Of a DNA stretch of 64,000 bases, positions 1-11,428 are shown one piece after another. The notes beneath the pieces are model-generated. The model did no database searches, was not told the DNA's origin, and saw only the letters and a program-made list of their open reading frames with translations. This stretch comes from Pseudomonas saponiphila (lineage in GTDB: Bacteria > Pseudomonadota > Gammaproteobacteria > Pseudomonadales > Pseudomonadaceae): assembly GCF_900105185.1 (NCBI RefSeq), contig NZ_FNTJ01000001.1, forward strand, positions 817,501 to 881,500, in the 5' to 3' direction. The position numbers and the translations under genes were made by a program. Position 1 is the first letter of the stretch. Every line of letters starts with the position of its first letter.

Positions 1-330
<330 letters not shown>

Positions 331-453
331 ATCGACGACATCAGCTGCTTCATAAGCTCCCACACGAATTGCTTGATTCATTGAAGAAGACGATAGAAGC
401 AGCTTTAAGCTCCAAGCTGATAGCTCCAAGCTAACAGTTACAAGCTCGAAATT

Positions 454-530
<77 letters not shown>

Positions 531-540
531 ATTTTGTTAT

Positions 541-616
541 GGGGCCATAGCTCAGCTGGGAGAGCGCCTGCCTTGCACGCAGGAGGTCAGCGGTTCGATC
601 CCGCTTGGCTCCACCA
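541..616 (+). tRNA. tRNA-Ala (anticodon TGC)
   Basis: A 76-nt cloverleaf starting ten bases after tRNA-Ile. The anticodon TGC lies at 574-576, the T-loop reads GTTCGATCC, and CCA is encoded at 614-616. It is co-transcribed with the rRNAs and released by processing of the spacer. Confidence 0.98.
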
Positions 617-684
617 TAAACTGCTTCTGAAAGCTTAGAAATGAGCATTCACATTGAATGTTGATTTCTAGTCTTTTGATTAGA

Positions 685-697
685 TCGTTCTTTAAAA
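685..697 (+). promoter_or_regulatory. boxA-like rRNA antitermination element
   Basis: TCGTTCTTTAAAA, in the spacer between tRNA-Ala and 23S, matches the boxA consensus (TGCTCTTTA) bound by the NusB-NusE antitermination complex. The rest of 617-847 holds only leader sequence that pairs around the 23S ends for RNase III processing. I see no gene in it. Confidence 0.6.
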
Positions 698-847
698 ATT
701 TGGGTATGTGATAGAAAGATAGACTGAACGTTACTTTCACTGGTAACGGATCAGGCTAAGGTAAAATTTGTGAGTAACTCTTAAGAGTTTTGCGAATTTT
801 CGGCGAATGTCGTCTTCATAGTATAACCAGATTGCTTGGGGTTATAT

Positions 848-3738
<2,891 letters not shown>

Positions 3739-3891
3739 TATAACACCCAAGCAATTTGCGAACTCGAAAGAGGCCAGATTGCGGTGTGTGAAGACGAAAC
3801 AAACCGAAAGTTTGCAGGCTCACAAAACACCAACTCTATTACATACCCATTCGCTGGCACGTTGCACAAGCAACGGACTGGCTACCGAATT

Positions 3892-4009
3892 TCTTGACGA
3901 CCATAGAGCGTTGGAACCACCTGATCCCATCCCGAACTCAGAAGTGAAACGATGCATCGCCGATGGTAGTGTGGGGTTTCCCCATGTGAGAGTAGGTCAT
4001 CGTCAAGAT
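3892..4009 (+). rRNA. rrf: 5S ribosomal RNA
   Basis: The 5S body is recognisable by CCATAGAGCGTTGGAACCAC, CTGATCCCATCCCGAACTCA and GAGAGTAGGTCATCGTCAAG. The 5' and 3' ends pair (TTGACGA with TCGTCAA). The 23S-5S gap (3739-3891) holds processing stems and no gene. Ends are accurate to about two bases. Confidence 0.95.
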
Positions 4010-4018
4010 TAAATTCCG

Positions 4019-4056
4019 AAACCCCAATTGCGAAAGCAGTTGGGGTTTTGTTTTTG
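4019..4056 (+). terminator. Rho-independent terminator of the rRNA operon
   Basis: An inverted repeat (AAACCCCAATTG / CAGTTGGGGTTT) around a CGAAAG loop is followed by a T-rich run (TTTGTTTTTG). It lies ten bases after 5S. Confidence 0.9.
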
Positions 4057-4158
4057 TGCTGCGGAAAAATTCGCTCTTATCCGCAAACAAATTTGTACAG
4101 TTATTTTCGAATTGGAACACTAGAATAGCCGCTACTTTCTCCACTTCCAGAGCCTTCT

Positions 4159-4818
4159 ATGCCAGATCCGGTTGACGCCCCCGGGTTGTCAGAATTACCA
4201 CTGGACGACCTGGTTGCTTGCCACGAGTGCGATCTGCTGATGCGCAAGCCAAGGCTTGCTCTCGGTGAAAAGGCTCAATGCCCGCGTTGTGGCTATGAAC
4301 TCTACGCACACCGGCACAATGTCGTTGAACGTAGCCTGGCTCTGGTGATCGCCGCCTTGTTGCTCTATGTACCGGCGAACTTTCTTCCCATCATGCAGCT
4401 CAATCTATTGGGACAGTCTTCCGAAGATACCGTCTGGAGCGGCGTGCAAGGCCTGTTCGATACCGGTATGGAAGGCGTGGCGCTGGTGGTGTTCCTGTGC
4501 AGCATGGGCATCCCCCTGATCAAGTTGATTTGCCAGCTCCTGGTCCTGTTGAGTATTCGCTGGAACATCGGGCGCAGTTACGGCTTGCTGCTCTACCGCA
4601 TTTATCACCACTTGCGCGATTGGGGCATGCTCGAGGTCTATCTGATGGGCGTGCTGGTGGCCATCGTCAAGTTAGCCGACATGGCCTCCATCACCGTGGG
4701 CCTGGGCCTGGTGTGTTTTATCAGTCTGTTGTTGGTCCAGGTCTGGCTGGAGGTGGTGATGTCACCTCACCAGATCTGGCAAGCGTTATCGGGAGAGGAT
4801 GTGCATGCGGGCGATTGA
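4159..4818 (+). CDS. PqiA/LetA-family inner-membrane protein, module 1
   Basis: A 219-residue paraquat-inducible protein A family member. PqiA/LetA proteins are inner-membrane partners of MCE-domain proteins that carry lipids between the two membranes. A zinc-ribbon-like pair of CxxC motifs (C21-x2-C24 and C41-x2-C44) precedes about four membrane segments from residue 57 to 205. The motif YVPANFLPIM (about 74-83) is the family hallmark before a conserved amphipathic stretch. E. coli PqiA and LetA carry two such modules in one chain of over 400 residues; here each module is a separate gene. The stop overlaps the next gene's start, so the three genes form one operon. The start has only a weak ribosome site. 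Confidence 0.9.
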   Translation: MPDPVDAPGLSELPLDDLVACHECDLLMRKPRLALGEKAQCPRCGYELYAHRHNVVERSLALVIAALLLYVPANFLPIMQLNLLGQSSEDTVWSGVQGLFDTGMEGVALVVFLCSMGIPLIKLICQLLVLLSIRWNIGRSYGLLLYRIYHHLRDWGMLEVYLMGVLVAIVKLADMASITVGLGLVCFISLLLVQVWLEVVMSPHQIWQALSGEDVHAGD

Positions 4819-5428
4819 TGCAGGCATTCTGATTTGCATCGAATGCCATGAGTTGAACCGGCAGGAGGCCGACAGCGACGAGCAGACCTGCACTCGTTGC
4901 GGAGCCCTGGTCCACCCCCGCCGTCCCAATAGCATCCTGCGCACCTGGGCGTTGTTGCTCACCGCCGCCATTCTCTATGTTCCGGCCAATCTGCTGCCGA
5001 TCATGACGGTCAGCTCACTGGGCCAGGGCGACCCCAGCACCATCATGTCGGGGGTTATCCAGCTGGTGCAGCACGGCATGTTTCCCATTGCCGCGGTAGT
5101 ATTTGTCGCCAGTATCCTGGTGCCCACCTTCAAGCTAGTGGGCATAGCCCTGCTGTTGTTTTCGGTACAGCGCCACCAGCCATTGTCAGCAAGGCAGCGG
5201 ATCATCATGTACCGCTTTATCGAGTTCATCGGTCGCTGGTCGATGCTGGATATCTTTGTCATCGCCATCCTGGTGGCGCTGGTCAACTTTGGACGGCTGG
5301 CCAGCATCGAAGCCAATCTCGGTGCGGTTGCCTTTGCCAGTGTGGTGATTCTGACCATGCTGGCCGCAGTAACATTCGATCCCCGACTGATCTGGGATAA
5401 CACGGAGTCGGACGACGACCATGAGTGA
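4805..5428 (+). CDS. PqiA/LetA-family inner-membrane protein, module 2
   Basis: A second single-module PqiA protein, 207 residues. It repeats the plan of its neighbour: two CxxC motifs (C11/C14 and C29/C32) and then about four membrane helices, with YVPANLLPIM as hallmark. I chose the ATG at 4805 rather than 4799 because the ribosome site GGAGAGG (4792-4798) is then six bases away instead of touching the start codon. The gene overlaps the one before by 14 nt and the MCE gene after it by 8 nt, which suggests translational coupling. Modules 1 and 2 together probably do the job of a two-module LetA. Confidence 0.9.
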   Translation: MRAIDAGILICIECHELNRQEADSDEQTCTRCGALVHPRRPNSILRTWALLLTAAILYVPANLLPIMTVSSLGQGDPSTIMSGVIQLVQHGMFPIAAVVFVASILVPTFKLVGIALLLFSVQRHQPLSARQRIIMYRFIEFIGRWSMLDIFVIAILVALVNFGRLASIEANLGAVAFASVVILTMLAAVTFDPRLIWDNTESDDDHE

Positions 5429-7724
5429 TTTGCCTACCGCCAAAACCCGCCCGGCCTCCAATTGGTCAGCCATCTGGGTACTGCCCCTGATTGCCCTGAT
5501 CATCGGTGGCTGGCTGGGCTGGCGTGCCTACAGCCAGACCGGCATCGAGATCCAGTTGCGCTTCGAAAGCGGCGAGGGGATCCAGGCCAACAAGACCGAA
5601 GTGGTCTACAAAGGCATGCCCGTGGGTAAGGTCAAGACTCTGGCCCTGGACGATGAAGGCAACTCCAAGGGGGTGATCGCCACGGTCGAGATGAACAAGG
5701 ACGTCGAACAGTACCTGAAGACCAACACCCGCTTCTGGCTGGTCAAGCCCAGTGTCAGCCTGGCCGGCATCACCGGCCTGGAAACCCTGGTCTCCGGCAA
5801 CTACATCGCGGTCAATCCCGGCGAAGGGGAGCCCGCACGCAAGTTCAAGGCGCTGGCCGAAGAACCGCCCTTATCGGACGCCAAGCCCGGTCTGCACCTG
5901 ACCATCAAGGCTGAGCGCCTGGGCTCGCTGAACCGTGGCAGCCCAGTGTTCTATAAACAGATCCAGGTGGGACAGATCAAAAGCTTCCTGCTTTCCGAAG
6001 ACCAGAGCACGGTCGAACTCAAGGTCTATATCGAGCCCACCTACGCCAACCTGGTGCGCAAACACACACGTTTCTGGAACGCCAGCGGCATCAGCATCGA
6101 CGCCAACCTGTCCGGGGTCAAAGTGCGCAGCGAGTCCCTGTCCAGCATCGTCGCCGGCGGTATCGCCTTTGCCACGCCGGAAAATCGCAAGGACAGCCCG
6201 CCGACCGATCCAAGCCTGCCGTTCCGCCTCTATGAGGATTTCGATGCCGCCCAGGCCGGTATCCGGGTCAAGGTCAAGCTCACCGATTTCGAAGGCCTGC
6301 AGGCCGGACGCACCCCGGTGATGTACAAGGGCATCCAGGTGGGCAGCCTGAAAGCGCTGAAGGTCGATTCCGATCTCACCAGCGCCACCGCCGAGCTGAC
6401 CCTCGATCCGCTGGCCGAGGACTACCTGGTCCAGGGCACCCAGTTCTGGACCGTCAAACCCTCCATCTCCCTGGCCGGCATCACTGGGCTTGAGGCGCTG
6501 GTCAAAGGCAACTACATCGCCATTCGCCCCGGCGACAAGGGCGCTGCGCCCCAGCGCGAGTTCGAAGCCCGGGCCAAGGCCCCGCCTCTGGATTTGCGTG
6601 CACCGGGCCTGCACATGGTGCTGTTCACCGACAACCTCGGCTCCCTGGATGTGGGCAGCCCGATCCTCTACAAGCAGGTCAAGGTCGGCTCGGTACAGAG
6701 CTATCAGTTCTCTCACACCCGCAAGCAAGTGGTGATCGGCGTTCATATCGAGAAAGAGTACGAGTCGCTGGTCAACGGTTCGACGCGTTTCTGGAACGTC
6801 AGCGGCATCACCCTCACCGGCGGACTCACCGGCGGCATCCAGATCAAGAGCGAGTCGCTGCAGAGCCTGATGGCCGGGGGGATTGCCTTCGAGACACCGC
6901 TGCCCAACGTGCCGCTGAAAAAGCGCATTCCGCGTTTCCGGCTGTTCGCCAACCAGGAAGAGGCGGCGCAGCGTGGCACCCTGGTCACCATCAAGGTCGA
7001 TCGCGCCGATGGGCTGCGCGCTGGCACGCCGGTGCGTTTCAAGGGCCTGGATGTGGGCAAGCTGGAAGAAGTGACCCTCAGCGCCGATCTGCAATCGGTG
7101 ATGCTCAAGGCGCGGATCACCGAAGTGCCGGAGCGTATCGCCCGGGTCGGCAGCCAGTTCTGGGTGGTCAAGCCGGAACTGGGGTTGATGAAGACCTCGA
7201 ACCTGGAAACCCTGGTCACCGGTCAATACATCGAGGTGCAGCCCGCGACGAAGAACCAGGGCGTACAGACCAGCTTTGTCGCTTTGTCGCAGCCGCCTGA
7301 GGCCAGCGTTCCTGAAGCGGGCCTGAGCCTGGTACTGAGCGCTGCGCGCCGTGGCTCGCTGAAGGTGGGGGTGCCGGTGACCTACCGCGAAGTGACGGTG
7401 GGCAAGGTGACCGGCTACGAGCTGGGCCAGACGGCCGACCGGGTCCTGATCCACATCCTCATCGAGCCCAAGTACGCGCCGTTGATTCGTGGTGGCACAC
7501 GCTTCTGGAACAGCAGCGGATTTGGCGTGGACTTTGGCCTGTTCAAGGGCGCCACGGTGCGTACCGAGTCCCTGGAAACCCTGATCCAGGGCGGCATTGC
7601 CTTCGCCACTCCGGATGGCGAGCGCATGGGCAACCCGGCCCGTCCCCAGCAGACCTTCCCCCTGTTCGACAAGTTCGAGGATGAATGGCTGACTTGGGCC
7701 CCCAAGATCCCCCTGGGCAAATAA
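5421..7724 (+). CDS. Six-MCE-domain lipid transport protein (PqiB/LetB type)
   Basis: A 767-residue protein with one N-terminal membrane anchor (about 17-36) and six MCE (MlaD-like) domains at about 41-133, 156-253, 279-371, 396-492, 518-608 and 633-731. MCE proteins form stacked hexameric rings that make a hydrophobic tunnel across the periplasm. Odd domains share the pattern YKGxxVGxxK and SLAGITGLE-like text; even domains share SPVFYKQ-like and SESL..GGIAF text. The protein is therefore three copies of an A-B pair. E. coli PqiB has three MCE domains and LetB has seven, so this is closer to LetB. No PqiC-like lipoprotein gene follows. The operon ends at a palindromic element and a terminator. 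Confidence 0.93.
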   Translation: MSDLPTAKTRPASNWSAIWVLPLIALIIGGWLGWRAYSQTGIEIQLRFESGEGIQANKTEVVYKGMPVGKVKTLALDDEGNSKGVIATVEMNKDVEQYLKTNTRFWLVKPSVSLAGITGLETLVSGNYIAVNPGEGEPARKFKALAEEPPLSDAKPGLHLTIKAERLGSLNRGSPVFYKQIQVGQIKSFLLSEDQSTVELKVYIEPTYANLVRKHTRFWNASGISIDANLSGVKVRSESLSSIVAGGIAFATPENRKDSPPTDPSLPFRLYEDFDAAQAGIRVKVKLTDFEGLQAGRTPVMYKGIQVGSLKALKVDSDLTSATAELTLDPLAEDYLVQGTQFWTVKPSISLAGITGLEALVKGNYIAIRPGDKGAAPQREFEARAKAPPLDLRAPGLHMVLFTDNLGSLDVGSPILYKQVKVGSVQSYQFSHTRKQVVIGVHIEKEYESLVNGSTRFWNVSGITLTGGLTGGIQIKSESLQSLMAGGIAFETPLPNVPLKKRIPRFRLFANQEEAAQRGTLVTIKVDRADGLRAGTPVRFKGLDVGKLEEVTLSADLQSVMLKARITEVPERIARVGSQFWVVKPELGLMKTSNLETLVTGQYIEVQPATKNQGVQTSFVALSQPPEASVPEAGLSLVLSAARRGSLKVGVPVTYREVTVGKVTGYELGQTADRVLIHILIEPKYAPLIRGGTRFWNSSGFGVDFGLFKGATVRTESLETLIQGGIAFATPDGERMGNPARPQQTFPLFDKFEDEWLTWAPKIPLGK

Positions 7725-7731
7725 CCCGCTC

Positions 7732-7813
7732 GTAGGAGCCGGCTTGCCGGCGAAGAGGCCCTCAAGTCCTGCGTTCTTCTAGAGGACGCCTTCGCTGGCA
7801 AGTCAGCTCCTAC
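7732..7813 (+). repeat. REPIN-like palindromic doublet
   Basis: An 82-bp element made of a forward REP (GTAGGAGCCGGCTTGCCGGC) and an inverted partner (TTCGCTGGCAAGTCAGCTCCTAC) about 30 bases apart. The same element of exactly 82 bp recurs at 14150-14231, and variants make up the array near 39448-39933. Such elements are spread by RAYT transposases encoded elsewhere in the genome. Confidence 0.85.
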
Positions 7814-7827
7814 AAAGGCTATCCAAT

Positions 7828-7863
7828 AAAAAAGGCCGCACTCCCAAGAGCGCGGCCTTTTTC
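7828..7863. terminator. Bidirectional terminator
   Basis: The inverted repeat AAAAAGGCCGC / GCGGCCTTTTT has an A-run on one side and a T-run on the other. It can end transcription from both the MCE operon (+) and mksB (-). Confidence 0.9.
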
Positions 7864-7880
7864 GTTGCGGCGTTACGGAA

Positions 7881-10724
7881 TCAGACTTCGTCCAGTTCCG
7901 CTTCTGCTTCGGGTTCCACGTTCAGCACCGCCTTGACCTGATCGTGACGACGGATGAACTTCCAGTCCGCCTCGTCGATGTAGATGCCGTTCGGCCCGCT
8001 GCCGCCTTCCAGGTCGATGGCCACCTGGGCCGATACCTGCGGTTTCACACTGGCCAGGATCGGCACGAAGCCCAGCTGCAGGCTGGTTTCCAGCAGCGCC
8101 GCCTGGTTGCGTTCGTCGATATCCGCCGCCTCGTCGAGGTAGTAGGGCAGGCGGATGCGTCCGGCCTGGTCGCGGTCCATCAAGTGCAGCAACAGGTACA
8201 TGTTGGTCAGCGCCTTGATGGTCATGGTGGTGCCGTTGGACGCCGCGCCATCGATGTCGGTGTGGATCACCGGCTGGCCGTTGACCTTAGTGATCTCGAA
8301 CGCCAGCTCGAACAGGTCCTTCAGGCCCAGCTGGTTGTGGTTGGCCGCCACCAGCCGCGCCAGGTACTCCTTGGCCTCTTCGTTCTTGTTGTCCTGTTCG
8401 GCGCTCTGGCTCAGGTCGAACACCGACAGCGTCTCGCCTTCCTCGTACTGGCCGGCGCTGTGGATGATCTGGTCGATGTGCTTGAGGGCTTCCTTGTTCG
8501 GCGCCAGGACGATACGGAAGCTCTGCAGGTTGGACACCTGGCGCTTGTTGATCTCGCGGTTGAACAGCGCCAGCTGGTGTTCCAGGCTGTCGTAGTCACT
8601 GCGGATATTGCGCAGGGTCCGGGCGATGTCGGTTACCGCCGCGCGACGCGCCTTGCCCAGGGTCAGGGCCTCGTCGGTGCGGTGGGCGTAAGCGTTGATC
8701 AACAGCTGCAGGCGGCGCTCGACGTCATCCTCGCTGTCGAACTTGGCCACGCCCTTGAGGCGTACCTGGGCATACAGCGCCTCGATCTGGCCGTCGACCC
8801 GCTGCAGGCCCTGCCAGCTGTCCTGATAGTCATTGAGCAATGGCAGCAGGTTGTCCATGGAGTCGTCCACCGGGTCCATGAACGGCGTGCCGAACGGCAG
8901 GTCCGCCGGCAGTAGTTGACGGCGGCGCAGGGCGTCGTCGAGGGTGCGCTGCTTGGCTTCCATGTCGGCGATCTGCCGGCCCACCAGTTGCAGTTTGGCG
9001 GACAGTTGCTGGACGCGTTCGGTGAAGGCATCGCTGGAGCGCTTGAGTTCGTCCTGGGCGGCTTCCATCTGCGCCAGCTGTTCCAGCTTCTCGCCTTCCT
9101 CGGCGCTCAGGGTCTGGGCGCGGCGGAAGTCTTCCAGGGCCTTCTGCGCATCCAGCACCTGCTGGTACAGGGCTTCGGTCTGGGTCTTGCTCGCGGCGCG
9201 GTCGGCGGCCACGGCGGCCTGGGTCTTGAGCTGCTTGAGTTCCTTTTCCAGGCGCTCTTTCTGATCCCGCAGGGCGGCGCGGTCGGCCAGGGCCTGCAAG
9301 GCAGGTGGTTCGATGTGGGAAATGTCGATGGACAGTCCCGGCACTTCGAAACGCTCGCCCTTGAAGCCGTCGAGGATCAGCTCCACCGACTTCACCCACT
9401 GGCCATCCTCGTCCAGCGAGATGCCGTGCTCGCCCAGGGGCAGGCTGAACAGCGCGCTGTTGAACAGACGCATCAGGCGCTCCACATCCTGCTGGGAGAA
9501 CTCCTCGCGCAGCCGGGCATAGCTGTTGTTGTCGGCGTGGTCGAGCTGCTGCTTGACCGACTTCAGGCGTTTTTCCAGGTCCCGCAGGCGTTCTTCCAGG
9601 TCTTCGGCGGAGAATTGCCGGGACTGGGCCAGGGCGCCGGCCAGTTCATCGTGGGCATCCTTGGCCGCCAGCAGTTGCTGTTCCAGGACCTTGACGTCGT
9701 CCACCAGGGCGAAGCGGTGCTTGAGCACCGACAACTCGCCGAGCCAGCGCTGGGTGCCGGTGATTTCCCGTTCCAGGCGCATCATTTCCTGGGTGCTGCT
9801 GCGCTGGTCGTTCTGCAGCGCGTCCTGCTCGTTGCGGTAGTGCTCGGCCTGGAGGGTCAGCTCTTCCTTGCGCGCGCCGGCATAGTCCGACCAGGTGCCC
9901 AGCAGCGAATCCAGCAGCGGCGACAGGCGATGCAGCTTGCCCCGCAGAATGTCCCGCTGCTTCACGCCGTTGGCCAGGGCTTCCACCAGAGGCCCCGCAG
10001 CCACCAGGGAGTTGTAGTCCTGCTCCATGCGCCGCACATCGCGGAAGGCTTCGTCGCAGGCGGCGATGTAGTCGACGCTGCCGGAGCGCAGGCTGTGTTC
10101 GAAGGCATCGAGGAACAGCTGCTTGAGCTTGGCCGCGGTGATCTCGCGCATGTGCAGCAGGTTGATGAACAGCGCGCGGAAGGTCTTCAGGCTCTGCTCG
10201 CTGGTGGAACGCAGCGGGATCAGGGTCAGGTCCAGGGGAATCGAGGTGTGGCCACCCACCAGCAGACGCCGCAGTTCATCGGGCTTGAGCTCATAGGCCT
10301 TGAGGCCCTGGCGCTCCAGGTTGGTGAACAGCTCTTTCTGCCGCAGGCAGGTGTCGTCCTTCTGGTAATGCGCCAGGTCCAGCTGGCCGGCGTAGGCGAA
10401 GAACTGGTGGCCGAAGCCGCCGCCCGGGCCGCGCCCGACCACGCCGATCACGTGGGGGCCGTGGGGCAGCGAGACTTCCACCAGGATGTAGCTGGTGTCG
10501 GAGGCGAAGTAGAAGCGCCGGGACTGTTCCAGGCTGTACTTGCCGAAGCTCATGTCCGACATGCGCGCCAGAATCGGGAATTGCAGGGCGTTGATCGACG
10601 CCGACTTGCCCAGGTTGTTGGCCCCGTAGACCGACAGCGGCTCTTCCAGGGGGAACAGGCCCAGGCTGTAACCGGCAGTGTTCAGTAGGGCAAAGCGGCG
10701 GATGCCGTAGCGTTCCTTGCTCAT
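7881..10724 (-). CDS. mksB: Condensin MksB, SMC-like ATPase
   Basis: A 947-residue SMC-like ATPase of the MksBEF condensin, which compacts and helps partition the chromosome. Walker A is GANNLGKS (residues 34-41). A long coiled-coil region of Glu/Gln/Arg/Leu-rich text spans about 280-690 with a small hinge. A C-terminal Walker B-like YYLDEAADID completes the ATPase head. MukB is about 1480 residues; this shorter length is typical of MksB. Its ATG overlaps the mksE stop by 4 nt. The order mksF-mksE-mksB is the known pseudomonad order. No MksG/JetD nuclease gene is adjacent, so this is the housekeeping type rather than a Wadjet defence type. Confidence 0.93.
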   Translation of the reverse strand: MSKERYGIRRFALLNTAGYSLGLFPLEEPLSVYGANNLGKSASINALQFPILARMSDMSFGKYSLEQSRRFYFASDTSYILVEVSLPHGPHVIGVVGRGPGGGFGHQFFAYAGQLDLAHYQKDDTCLRQKELFTNLERQGLKAYELKPDELRRLLVGGHTSIPLDLTLIPLRSTSEQSLKTFRALFINLLHMREITAAKLKQLFLDAFEHSLRSGSVDYIAACDEAFRDVRRMEQDYNSLVAAGPLVEALANGVKQRDILRGKLHRLSPLLDSLLGTWSDYAGARKEELTLQAEHYRNEQDALQNDQRSSTQEMMRLEREITGTQRWLGELSVLKHRFALVDDVKVLEQQLLAAKDAHDELAGALAQSRQFSAEDLEERLRDLEKRLKSVKQQLDHADNNSYARLREEFSQQDVERLMRLFNSALFSLPLGEHGISLDEDGQWVKSVELILDGFKGERFEVPGLSIDISHIEPPALQALADRAALRDQKERLEKELKQLKTQAAVAADRAASKTQTEALYQQVLDAQKALEDFRRAQTLSAEEGEKLEQLAQMEAAQDELKRSSDAFTERVQQLSAKLQLVGRQIADMEAKQRTLDDALRRRQLLPADLPFGTPFMDPVDDSMDNLLPLLNDYQDSWQGLQRVDGQIEALYAQVRLKGVAKFDSEDDVERRLQLLINAYAHRTDEALTLGKARRAAVTDIARTLRNIRSDYDSLEHQLALFNREINKRQVSNLQSFRIVLAPNKEALKHIDQIIHSAGQYEEGETLSVFDLSQSAEQDNKNEEAKEYLARLVAANHNQLGLKDLFELAFEITKVNGQPVIHTDIDGAASNGTTMTIKALTNMYLLLHLMDRDQAGRIRLPYYLDEAADIDERNQAALLETSLQLGFVPILASVKPQVSAQVAIDLEGGSGPNGIYIDEADWKFIRRHDQVKAVLNVEPEAEAELDEV

Positions 10725-11428
10725 GCGTCGAGCTCCTGTTCTTCGGCGATGGCCCGGGCCAGCGCGTCTTCTTCACTTTCTTCGGACTCGTCGAATTCGC
10801 TCAGGTCCAGCGGGTCATCGGTCTGTAGCAGTTTTTCGTCGCTGTCGTCGTCTACCAGCACCGGGGTCGGCAACGGCAGCACGCTGTGCAGGCTGGCGGC
10901 CAGGTCGCGGTCCTGCTGCACCGACAGGCAGACGTCGAGGAAGCGGTGCATCGGCGGCAGGAAGCGGTAGATGCCCGGTTCCTCGGCGGCAAAACCCAGC
11001 TGGGTCATGCGGCGCATGATTTTCTCTTCCAGTTCTTCCTGGGTCTGCACTTCGGCCTGGATGAACAGGTCGCGGTATTTCTCCAGCAGCGACGGCAGTT
11101 CGTCGCGGCCGAGGCTACCGCCATCGAGCACGGCAATCGGGTCGCGACCCTGGTCGGCCAGGTGCTCCACCAGGATGAAGGTGAACAGCGCCAGGCGCTG
11201 GGCGGTCTTGTTCACCTGGGCGGCGGCATTGTCCGGCACGAAGTAGTAGAAACCCCGGGTGTCGCACACCAGTTCGAAGCCCAGGGCCTTGAACAGGGTG
11301 CGGTACTGGTCCTGGAAGTTCGACAGTTGGGCGTACAGCTCCGGGTCGCGGCGGCTGACGTGGTAACCCTTGAACAGCTCGCGAAAGATCGGCGCCAGCT
11401 GGGACAGTTCGGAAAGATCAAGATGCAT
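10721..11428 (-). CDS. mksE: Condensin accessory subunit MksE
   Basis: A 235-residue MukE/MksE-like winged-helix subunit that binds the kleisin and modulates the ATPase. The reading frame stays open upstream to 11605, but that part lies inside mksF and is proline/alanine/serine-rich, so I place the start at the ATG at 11428 (MHLDLSELSQ). This gives an 11-nt overlap with mksF. The C-terminal 50 residues are strongly acidic (many Asp and Glu). Identification rests largely on operon position between mksF and mksB plus general similarity. Confidence 0.9.
   Translation of the reverse strand: MHLDLSELSQLAPIFRELFKGYHVSRRDPELYAQLSNFQDQYRTLFKALGFELVCDTRGFYYFVPDNAAAQVNKTAQRLALFTFILVEHLADQGRDPIAVLDGGSLGRDELPSLLEKYRDLFIQAEVQTQEELEEKIMRRMTQLGFAAEEPGIYRFLPPMHRFLDVCLSVQQDRDLAASLHSVLPLPTPVLVDDDSDEKLLQTDDPLDLSEFDESEESEEDALARAIAEEQELDA

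Noticed and set aside
4081..4158. Sigma-70 promoter upstream of the PqiA operon (TTGTAC ... TAGAAT)
   Set aside because: The spacing between the two boxes is 22 bases, too long for a confident call.
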